Part shown: positions 1-5,381 of the stretch, piece by piece
Position numbering within the stretch: the stretch's first letter is position 1
Layout: the number at the start of each line of letters is the position of its first letter
Assembly: GCA_018054005.1 (NCBI GenBank)
Contig: JAGPKI010000072.1
Coordinates: 1 to 7,623, forward strand
DNA: 7,623 bases
DNA from: Caldisericia bacterium
GTDB lineage: Bacteria > Caldisericota > Caldisericia > UBA6126 > JAGPKI01
Direction of reading: 5' to 3'
Translations under genes and position numbers: made by a program
The notes under the pieces: generated by a model
What the model was told of the DNA's origin: nothing
The model's input: only the letters and a program-made list of their open reading frames with translations
Databases searched by the model: none

Positions 1-150
1 TAATTCATATCCATTATCACTACTACCATCATCTACTACTACAATATTGTTATATCCTTTATCATTAAGAGATTTAATTACTTTTAATATCATTTTAGAA
101 TCATTGTAGAGAGGGATTGTGATATAGACTTGGGATTTATTTAGTTCCAT
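1..150 (-). CDS. Family 2 glycosyltransferase, N-terminal part (runs off the window)
   Basis: Fifty codons from an ATG at 150-148 stay open to the window edge. After about eight residues comes the first beta strand of a GT-A fold (VYITIPLYND), followed near residues 37-45 by IVVVDDGSSDN, the DDGS nucleotide-binding motif of GT2 enzymes and dolichyl-phosphate-mannose-synthase-like proteins. Such proteins transfer a sugar from a nucleotide donor on the cytoplasmic face of the membrane. The DxD metal site and acceptor region lie outside the window, so donor and acceptor cannot be guessed. The gene diverges from the gmd operon across an 88-bp spacer. The start is preferred because it is the first ATG ahead of the beta strand and lies just behind a perfect TATAAT on the same strand, which would make the mRNA almost leaderless. 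Confidence 0.85.
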   Translation of the reverse strand, partial: MELNKSQVYITIPLYNDSKMILKVIKSLNDKGYNNIVVVDDGSSDNGYEL

Positions 151-158
151 ATGTTAAG

Positions 159-188
159 ATTATACAGTATTTATTTGTCTAGTGAAAA
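159..188 (-). promoter_or_regulatory. Likely sigma70 promoter of the left, minus-strand glycosyltransferase
   Basis: Read on the minus strand, a perfect -10 TATAAT covers 164-159. A TTTTCA, four of six matches to the -35 consensus, covers 188-183 with an 18-bp spacer. Transcription would start near position 152, only about two bases before the ATG at 150, so the transcript would be leaderless or nearly so. Seen directly: the two hexamers and the spacing. Inferred: that they are used. Confidence 0.5.
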
Positions 189-201
189 GTAAATATTTTT
201 A

Positions 202-210
202 TGGTAATAT
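202..210 (+). promoter_or_regulatory. Possible extended -10 promoter element of the gmd operon
   Basis: TGGTAATAT has the form of an extended -10 (TG, one base, then a TATAAT-like hexamer). It lies 28 bp before the gmd ATG. No convincing -35 is found 16-18 bp upstream; the best alternative, TTGTCT at 175-180, is too far from it. The spacer is very A+T rich, so chance matches are easy and this call is weak. It is nevertheless the only place where the operon promoter could sit in this window. Confidence 0.3.
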
Positions 211-225
211 TTTCCAATAATATTT

Positions 226-232
226 AAGAGAG
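226..232 (+). promoter_or_regulatory. Ribosome binding site of gmd
   Basis: AAGAGAG ends six bases before the ATG at 239 and is the only recognisable Shine-Dalgarno-like sequence in the operon. It favours ATG 239 over the TTG at 236. The three downstream genes lack one, consistent with translational coupling. Confidence 0.55.
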
Positions 233-238
233 AAATTG

Positions 239-1297
239 ATGAAGAATAAACCTAAAGCACTCATTACGGGTATCACTGGTCAAGATGGTTCATATTTAGC
301 GGAATTCTTGTTAGAGAAAGGATATGAAGTACACGGAATATTGAGAAGATCAAGTAGTTTTAATACTTGGAGAATAGATCATTTGTATAAGGATATGCAT
401 GAAGCGAATGGTTTTAAGTTACATTACGGAGATCTTACAGATGGAACTAGTATTATCAGATTAATAAAAGAGATTCAACCAGATGAAATATATAATCTTG
501 CAGCACAAAGTCATGTAAAAGTCAGTTTTGAAACCCCTGAGTATACTGCTAATGCTGATGGATTAGGAGTATTAAGAATTCTTGAAGCAGTAAAACTTTT
601 AGATCTTACAGAGAAGATTAAGTTATACCAAGCTTCAACCTCTGAATTATACGGATTGGTACAAGAGACTCCACAAACAGAAAAGACACCTTTTTATCCT
701 AGAAGTCCATATGCAGTTGCTAAAATGTATGCATATTGGATAGTAAAGAACTACAGAGAGGCATATAACATGTTTGCTTGTAATGGTATCCTTTTTAATC
801 ACGAATCTCCAAGGAGGGGTCAGACTTTTGTAACAAGAAAAATTACAATGGCATTATGCAATATTAAGCTCGGAAAACAGGAAAAACTTTACTTAGGAAA
901 TATGGATTCAAAGAGAGACTGGGGTTATGCAAAAGAATATGTCGAGAGTATGTGGTTAATGCTACAACAAGAGAAACCAGATGACTATGTTGTTGCAACA
1001 GGAGAGACCCATACGGTAAGAGAATTTGTGGAGGAGGCTTGTAAAGTTTTAGATATGGAAATAAAATGGGAAGGCGAGGGAGTTCATGAAAAGGGAGTTG
1101 AGAAGAAGACAGGAAAAGTTATTATTGAGATTGATCCAGTATATTTCAGACCCACTGAGGTTGATTTTTTATTAGGAGATGCTTCAAAGGCAAAAAAACA
1201 ATTAGGATGGGAAGCAAAGACAAAGTTTAAAGATTTGGTTAAAATCATGGTTGATTCAGATCTTGAACTTATCAAGAAGAAAAAAATTGTATATTAG
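239..1297 (+). CDS. gmd: GDP-mannose 4,6-dehydratase
   Basis: This 352-residue extended short-chain dehydrogenase converts GDP-D-mannose to GDP-4-keto-6-deoxy-D-mannose, the branch point to fucose, rhamnose, perosamine and colitose. The N-terminus carries the Rossmann motif GITGQDGSYL (G11, G14, G17), followed by the Gmd-typical HGILRRSSSFNT segment. The catalytic set is visible: T134 and E136 in STSELYG, and Y158 and K162 in YPRSPYAVAK, as in E. coli Gmd. FNHESPRRGQTFVTRKI near 186-202 is the family's conserved NADP/tetramer segment, and RDWGYAKEYV follows later. It is slightly shorter than the roughly 370-residue E. coli enzyme but looks complete. It heads the operon, 17 bp before a ColD-like dehydratase, so its product probably feeds dideoxysugar synthesis. 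The last 95 bases recur exactly at 4326-4420. Confidence 0.96.
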   Translation: MKNKPKALITGITGQDGSYLAEFLLEKGYEVHGILRRSSSFNTWRIDHLYKDMHEANGFKLHYGDLTDGTSIIRLIKEIQPDEIYNLAAQSHVKVSFETPEYTANADGLGVLRILEAVKLLDLTEKIKLYQASTSELYGLVQETPQTEKTPFYPRSPYAVAKMYAYWIVKNYREAYNMFACNGILFNHESPRRGQTFVTRKITMALCNIKLGKQEKLYLGNMDSKRDWGYAKEYVESMWLMLQQEKPDDYVVATGETHTVREFVEEACKVLDMEIKWEGEGVHEKGVEKKTGKVIIEIDPVYFRPTEVDFLLGDASKAKKQLGWEAKTKFKDLVKIMVDSDLELIKKKKIVY

Positions 1298-1390
1298 TTG
1301 AGTACAAGAATTATATGGAAAGAATCAGTTTAATCAAGTCTACCTTCTACAACGAAGAAGATACTAAAAGAAAGCTTTGTGATTTCATTA
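1191..1390 (+). repeat. Copy 1 (intact) of a duplicated gmd/colD junction
   Basis: This stretch covers the last 35 codons of gmd, the 17-bp spacer and about the first 25 codons of the dehydratase gene. It recurs at 4326 to about 4533. Bases 1191-1285 match 4326-4420 without a mismatch, and 1288-1325 match 4421-4458 without a mismatch after a 2-base gap. From 1326 onward differences appear at once, eight in the next 41 bases, six of them synonymous. This copy is the functional one. Confidence 0.93.
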
Positions 1391-2499
1391 TGGATGCAAA
1401 GATTTTAAGTATGAAAACAGAATGCGAGAAATTTGAACAGAATTTCTCCAAAAAACAAGGAAGGAAATACTCTGTTTATGTTTGCAATGGAAGTTGTGCC
1501 AACATGCTCTTAATACAAAGTCTATTGAATATGGGAATATTCCATAAAGGAGACAAGGTTTTTGTATCCAACTTAACATGGCCAACTAATGTTATGCCCC
1601 TTATTCAATTAGGATTAGTTCCAGTATTCTTGGATGTTGAATTAGAAACTTTAAATGTGTCAAGTACGATATTAAAAAGTGCATATGAAAAACATCCAGA
1701 TGCAAAAGGTCTATTTTTGACAAATGCTTTAGGATTTTGTTCCGATATAGATCTTATTAGAGAATTCTGTAATTCGAAGGATATCGTTTTCATCGAAGAT
1801 AATTGTGAATCATTAGGATCAAAATATAAAGGGGAAATGCTTGGAAATTATGGTTTGGCATCGACATTTTCTTTTTTTGTAGGACATCATCTTTCAACAA
1901 TAGAAGGAGGGATGATATGCACAGATGATGAAGAGCTGTATGAAAACCTAAAAACATCTAGATCTCATGGTTGGACTAGGAATAACTCAGAAACTTTCAA
2001 ACAAAAGATGAGAGATGAGAACAATGTTAATGACTTCTATGATATTTATACTTTCTATAACCTTGCTTTCAATTTCAGACCTACGGAGATTAATGGTTTT
2101 ATTGGTAATATTCAGATTCAATATTGGGATGAAATTGTCTCAAAAAGAGAAGAGAATTTTAAAAAGTTTTTTGCAGCTCTAAAAGAAAACAAAGATTTAA
2201 TTCCATTGAAACTTGAGGGAATGGATATTATTTCTAATTTTGGGATGCCGTTGATTTTTAAAAATAGATCACTCTTTGAAGAATATAAACAAAGGTTTAT
2301 CGAAAATAATATTGAGATTAGACCAATTATAGCAGGAGATATTTCAAAACAGCCTTTTATGAAAGATAAAAAATACTTTGCTACAGAAGTTCCGAATTCT
2401 GAAAATATAGCTCAAAATGGTTTCTATTTTGGGAATAATCCCGAAATGACAGAGGAAGAGATTAAAAGATTAACTGACTTGATAAAATGGCAATTATGA
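1315..2499 (+). CDS. colD: ColD-type GDP-4-keto-6-deoxymannose 3-dehydratase (PLP, DegT/AHBA fold)
   Basis: This 394-residue protein has the fold type I architecture of DegT/DnrJ/EryC1 sugar aminotransferases: an N-terminal substrate and phosphate segment with CNGSCANML (57-65), then EDNCESLGSKY (161-171), whose D162 should contact the PLP ring nitrogen. The usual PLP lysine is absent. Aligning SFFVGHHLSTIEGG (186-199) with the family motif SFHxxKxxxxxEGG puts H191 at the lysine position. Histidine there is the known hallmark of ColD and RfbH, which remove the 3-hydroxyl of a 4-keto sugar instead of transaminating it. I see no ordered cysteine cluster like the iron-sulfur motif of RfbH, and gmd lies directly upstream, so GDP-4-keto-6-deoxymannose is the likely substrate. 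The start follows the gmd stop by 17 bp without a clear ribosome binding site. The TGA stop overlaps the next gene's ATG (ATGA, 2496-2499). Confidence 0.82.
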   Translation: MERISLIKSTFYNEEDTKRKLCDFIMDAKILSMKTECEKFEQNFSKKQGRKYSVYVCNGSCANMLLIQSLLNMGIFHKGDKVFVSNLTWPTNVMPLIQLGLVPVFLDVELETLNVSSTILKSAYEKHPDAKGLFLTNALGFCSDIDLIREFCNSKDIVFIEDNCESLGSKYKGEMLGNYGLASTFSFFVGHHLSTIEGGMICTDDEELYENLKTSRSHGWTRNNSETFKQKMRDENNVNDFYDIYTFYNLAFNFRPTEINGFIGNIQIQYWDEIVSKREENFKKFFAALKENKDLIPLKLEGMDIISNFGMPLIFKNRSLFEEYKQRFIENNIEIRPIIAGDISKQPFMKDKKYFATEVPNSENIAQNGFYFGNNPEMTEEEIKRLTDLIKWQL

Positions 2500-3275
2500 A
2501 GATTGGAATTACAGGTGCCTCAGGAGTATTGGGAACAATATTGGAACAGAAATTACACGAACAAAAATATTCCACCAGTAGTTTCGAGGGAGATATAAGA
2601 AATATTGCAGAGATAGAGAAATGGATAAAATTAGACAAATTTGAATCAGTTATTCACCTCGCAGCAATTGTGCCTCCTTCTGAGGTGGAAGAATCATTAA
2701 TAAAAGCTTTTGAAGTAAATAGTGTAGGAACTAGAAATTTAGCAAAAGTCTTAAATTCGGAATCTCCTTTCACTTGGATGTTCTATGCTAGTACCTCACA
2801 TGTATATAAATCTAGTTCAAAACCTATTTCAGAGGATGGTGAGATAGAGCCTATTTCTGAGTATGGTCTTACGAAGTATGCAGGAGAGGTATTAGCGAAA
2901 AAAAACCATTCGAATTTGTGTATAGGGAGGATTTTTAGTATGTATCATAAGACACAAAAGCCTCCATTTTTATATCCAAATATTAAAAGGAGATTGGAAA
3001 CAGAAGATTTAAGTAAAGAGTTTGAGCTATATGGTGCTGAAAGTGTTAGAGATTTCTTAAATGCAGAAGATGTTGCTGACATTATAATATCCTTGATGGG
3101 GAAAAAAACAGTTGGTACTTTTAATATAGCTTCAGGAAAGGGTACAAAGATTAGAGATTTTGTACAAAGTTTAACTGAAAAGAAATTAAGAATAAAGGAT
3201 ATGGGAGGAAAAGATTCTTTAGTTGCAAACATTGGTAAATTAAAAAAGATTTTAGATGAAAAAGAAACTTGTTAA
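2496..3275 (+). CDS. NAD(P)-dependent SDR reductase/epimerase, likely last step to GDP-3,6-dideoxyhexose
   Basis: This is a 259-residue extended SDR. MKIGITGASGVLG gives the Rossmann glycines G7, G10 and G13. GDIRN near 32-36 and NSVGTRNLAKV near 75-85 are typical of NAD-dependent sugar epimerases and reductases. YASTSHVY (97-104) supplies the catalytic Ser/Thr, and Y123xxxK127 is the Tyr/Lys pair. RDFLNAEDVADII and FNIASGKG later are the usual C-terminal substrate-domain motifs. Context suggests it acts on the 4-keto-3,6-dideoxy product of the preceding gene, as ColC does when it makes GDP-L-colitose. It is shorter than GDP-fucose synthase or ColC (roughly 300-320 residues). The position of the epimerising cysteine in GDP-fucose synthase appears to be histidine (H102), so reduction without 5-epimerisation is possible. 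The start at 2496 is preferred over ATG 2487 because it begins at the first beta strand and forms an ATGA overlap. The gene runs 20 bp into the next one. Confidence 0.82.
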   Translation: MKIGITGASGVLGTILEQKLHEQKYSTSSFEGDIRNIAEIEKWIKLDKFESVIHLAAIVPPSEVEESLIKAFEVNSVGTRNLAKVLNSESPFTWMFYASTSHVYKSSSKPISEDGEIEPISEYGLTKYAGEVLAKKNHSNLCIGRIFSMYHKTQKPPFLYPNIKRRLETEDLSKEFELYGAESVRDFLNAEDVADIIISLMGKKTVGTFNIASGKGTKIRDFVQSLTEKKLRIKDMGGKDSLVANIGKLKKILDEKETC

Positions 3276-4152
3276 AAAAGAAGATTCTGAAGTAACAATA
3301 ATGATACCAACATTCAATAGATCAGGTTATCTTCAAGAGGCAATTGCTTCAGCTATGGCACAAACATACCCTTGTCATATTATCGTATGTGATCATGGTA
3401 GTACTGATGATACACCACAGGTAATGAAAAAATATAAGACTGATGTAACATATATAAGAAGGGAAGAAGATTTTGGACCTCACTTCTGTTGGTTAGATGG
3501 TGTGCTTCATTCAAAAACAAAGTATGTGAAAATTCTATATGATGATGACTGGATTGAGCCTACATTTGTTGAGAAGACTTTAGCCTTAATGAAAGATGAT
3601 GTCAGTTGTGTTATTACAAATGCTAATATTTGTTTTGAGAGTGGTAAAGATAGAAGGGTAACTAAGAGTATCTTTTTTAATAAAACTGGGATATTCTCAA
3701 ATTTTATTATACAAAGTGAATTGTTACTATTGGGAGGGGTAATATCTCCTTCTGCAGTATTATTTAGGAGAGAGGAACTCATTGATGGTATATATCAAGG
3801 TAGACTGTGGAAGAAAGGTGGTAACTATTACCACGGCGTTGGTCCAGACATGTTTGTAATGTTATTAGGCTTTCTCAGGTATCCTAAGATTGGTTTTATA
3901 AATGAGGAATTAGCAACATTTAGAGCTCATGATAAATCTATTACAATGGATGCCAAAAAAGAGAGTGGAAAGAGTAATAGTATTCAGAGTGCTTATGAAG
4001 ATGTTATTGAGTTTTATACTTTTGTTAAATGGTTTAAGGTTTTTAAAGTCTTCTATACTTTTAGTATAGTTAGATTAATGAGAAAGGTATTAAGAAAGAA
4101 TTTAGAAATTGTTAAGAGAATTGCAAAGATAATATTAGGTAATATGACTTAA
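3256..4152 (+). CDS. Family 2 glycosyltransferase (GT-A), candidate dideoxysugar transferase
   Basis: This 298-residue protein opens with a basic stretch (MKKKLVKKED) and then the GT2 core: VTIMIPTFNRSGYLQEAI (13-30), IIVCDHGSTDDT (42-53) and the metal-binding YDDDW at 95-99 (DDD 96-98). The usual DDGS is DHGS here, an uncommon second position in the nucleotide-binding loop. The middle (about 150-230) is the acceptor domain, with FRAHDKSIT as a typical C-terminal GT2 motif. The end is basic and amphipathic (VRLMRKVLRKNLEIVKRIAK), suggesting peripheral membrane attachment. The ATG lies inside the previous gene (20-bp overlap) with no Shine-Dalgarno, so translation is probably coupled. As the last gene of the dideoxysugar operon it may transfer that sugar, but this is inferred from position only. 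Confidence 0.88.
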   Translation: MKKKLVKKEDSEVTIMIPTFNRSGYLQEAIASAMAQTYPCHIIVCDHGSTDDTPQVMKKYKTDVTYIRREEDFGPHFCWLDGVLHSKTKYVKILYDDDWIEPTFVEKTLALMKDDVSCVITNANICFESGKDRRVTKSIFFNKTGIFSNFIIQSELLLLGGVISPSAVLFRREELIDGIYQGRLWKKGGNYYHGVGPDMFVMLLGFLRYPKIGFINEELATFRAHDKSITMDAKKESGKSNSIQSAYEDVIEFYTFVKWFKVFKVFYTFSIVRLMRKVLRKNLEIVKRIAKIILGNMT

Positions 4153-4325
4153 CTATTTTCGAGTAAGATATTCTTATTAAGTGAAAAATGATTTTTGAGT
4201 AGTTGCCTCTCTTTCTCTGTTAATGGGATGTGTGATTGTAATTACCATAGGTGATTTAGTGTCTGTTATAGATACTACCATCTTCTATAATTATACTTTC
4301 TAAGTGTTCTTTCTTTTTAGAAGTT
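4153..4325. other. Degenerate spacer without an intact gene
   Basis: This A+T-rich stretch follows the operon's last stop and ends where the duplicated junction begins. I find no gene in it. A short perfect palindrome, TAAGATATTCTTA (4164-4176), has only five A/T-heavy pairs and no U-tract, so it is not a convincing terminator. On the minus strand, 4306 to 4256 reads HLESIIIEDGSIYNRH before a stop. This resembles the beta strand plus DGS loop of a GT2 enzyme, so the stretch may be the rubble of another minus-strand glycosyltransferase, but the match is short. Confidence 0.4.
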
Positions 4326-4533
4326 CAAAAAAACAATTAGGATGGGAAGCAAAGACAAAGTTTAAAGATTTGGTTAAAATCATGGTTGATTCAGATCTTG
4401 AACTTATCAAGAAGAAAAAATGTATATTAGTTGAGTACAAGAATTATATGGAAAGAATTAGTTTAATGAAATCTACCTTTTATAAAGAAGAGGATACAAA
4501 AATAAGCTGTGTGATATAGTCCTGAAAAATGAT
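4326..4533 (+). pseudogene. Copy 2 of the gmd/colD junction: gmd tail plus broken colD-like head
   Basis: The first 95 bases equal the gmd 3' end exactly but have no upstream gmd body. A 2-base loss in the A-tract at 4415-4420 shifts the frame past the original TAG. After 38 more identical bases (the spacer and first codons) comes a diverged dehydratase head, ATG 4448, reading MERISLMKSTFYKEEDTK. A 1-base loss near 4500-4503 breaks the frame; restoring it gives KLCDIVLKND, matching KLCDFIMDAK of the intact protein. Homology fades near 4524-4533, where the minus-strand pseudogene ends. The 2-base loss happens to join both pieces into a 71-codon open frame starting at GTG 4304, which I regard as accidental. 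This is a remnant of a second, related gmd-colD cluster, not a working gene. Confidence 0.88.
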
Positions 4534-5243
4534 TTAAATGTTTATAGATAGTTTTTTTACATATTCAGTATAGAAATAATCTTCAGTTTCCTCGTCATAA
4601 TATACAATAGGTATATCCTTTCTCACAACATTTTCCAGCATATCAATGAATCTTTCCCAGTTTCATTCTCTAACTGTTTTTTTCTCCATTTTTAATATAT
4701 TGTTATGCTCACTATTTCCCAAAAATTTAATAATATTGTTTCTCTTTAGAGAAAGTACCTTATAAGCTCTTCCACACATCAATATCGTAGAATATTTACC
4801 CCATTCCTGGTGAGAGATCTTACGTGTATAAAGAACCTTCCCTGTCTTAGAAACACGCCTGAAGCCACTAACAACACACTCTGCCTTGTTGCTATCTAAT
4901 TCCTCAACTAATGTATTTACATAAGAGGGATCTATATAATCATCGCTATCAACAAATACAATATAATATCCATTTGCCTCATTCAAACCATAATTTCTCG
5001 CCCTTGCCACACCAGAATATGGTTGTGTTAAAAATACAATCTTATCAGGAAAGTGCTCTTTGTATTCCTTAATTATTTCAACAGACTCGTCCTTAGAATC
5101 ATCGTTGACAAGAATAATTTCTATTTCTTAATATGTTTGACTTAGTACATTCTCTATACAAGTTCTCAATGTCGTGACCGCATTGTAAACTGGAATCACA
5201 ACTGAAACAAGTTTTTTTTACTATAGAATTGTTTATTGTTCAT
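4534..5243 (-). pseudogene. Family 2 glycosyltransferase, inactivated by a frameshift and two stops
   Basis: From an ATG at 5243-5241, eight codons lead into a run of eight A (5219-5212 on this strand). One more A would join the frame to KLVSVVIPVYNAVTTLRTC, a clear GT2 start. A TAA at 5130-5128 then interrupts SQTY*EIEIILVNDDSKDES. The reading continues through GVARARNYGLNEANG and the metal site VDSDDYIDP, then meets a TGA at 4665-4663, after which 42 sensible codons (NWERFIDMLENVV and on) run to TAA at 4534. Repaired, it would be about 236 residues, a normal size for EpsE/WcaA-like transferases. The longest open piece (5010-4663) lacks the nucleotide-binding half and cannot be active. Base composition differs from the operon: 27 of 60 G+C in 4801-4860 against 17 of 60 in 1621-1680 by hand count, suggesting separate acquisition. 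Confidence 0.88.
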
Positions 5244-5319
5244 AACAACATAAGATTTTCTTTTTGAAAGTATAACATAAAATGATTCTTTAATAATTAT
5301 ACTTCTAAGAATTATAACC

Positions 5320-5348
5320 TTGACTTCAGAAAGTTTATCTACTAACAT
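5320..5348 (+). promoter_or_regulatory. Sigma70-type promoter of the membrane-protein gene
   Basis: TTGACT (5320-5325, five of six matches to the -35 consensus) and TAACAT (5343-5348, four of six to the -10) are separated by exactly 17 bp. Transcription would start near 5355, about 27 bases ahead of ATG 5382. This supports that ATG over the TTG at 5349, which would lie upstream of the start of transcription. Confidence 0.6.
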
Positions 5349-5381
5349 TTGTCATACTTTTATCTGTTTGAGAATGAAAAT

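Noticed and set aside
4164..4176. Palindrome TAAGATATTCTTA as operon terminator
   Set aside because: Only five weak pairs with a three-base loop and no T-run after it; such palindromes are expected by chance in A+T-rich DNA.
4223..4303. Small plus-strand open frame in the degenerate spacer
   Set aside because: It has no ribosome binding site and no recognisable protein, and the minus strand of the same stretch reads more like a transferase remnant.
4304..4519. 71-codon open frame joining the gmd tail to the colD head, as if a fusion protein
   Set aside because: The frame exists only because of a 2-base loss in an A-run; the middle translates a former spacer and the end is a frameshifted colD head.
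4326..4533. Insertion sequence or attachment-site repeat
   Set aside because: The repeat covers known coding sequence of gmd and colD, with no transposase, terminal inverted repeats or target duplication visible.
4534..4665. In-frame TGA with sensible coding sequence after it, hinting at TGA recoded as glycine or tryptophan
   Set aside because: The same gene also has a TAA and a frameshift, no intact gene in the window uses an internal TGA, and TGA is the natural stop of the 1315-2499 gene in an ATGA overlap.
5285..5312. Inverted repeat ATTCTT...AAGAAT upstream of the membrane-protein gene as an operator
   Set aside because: Six-base A+T-rich arms 16 bases apart are not significant in this composition, and no regulator is encoded nearby.
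5349..5381. TTG start 11 codons upstream for the membrane protein
   Set aside because: The TTG directly abuts the predicted -10 and would lie upstream of the transcription start; the added residues contribute no membrane segment.
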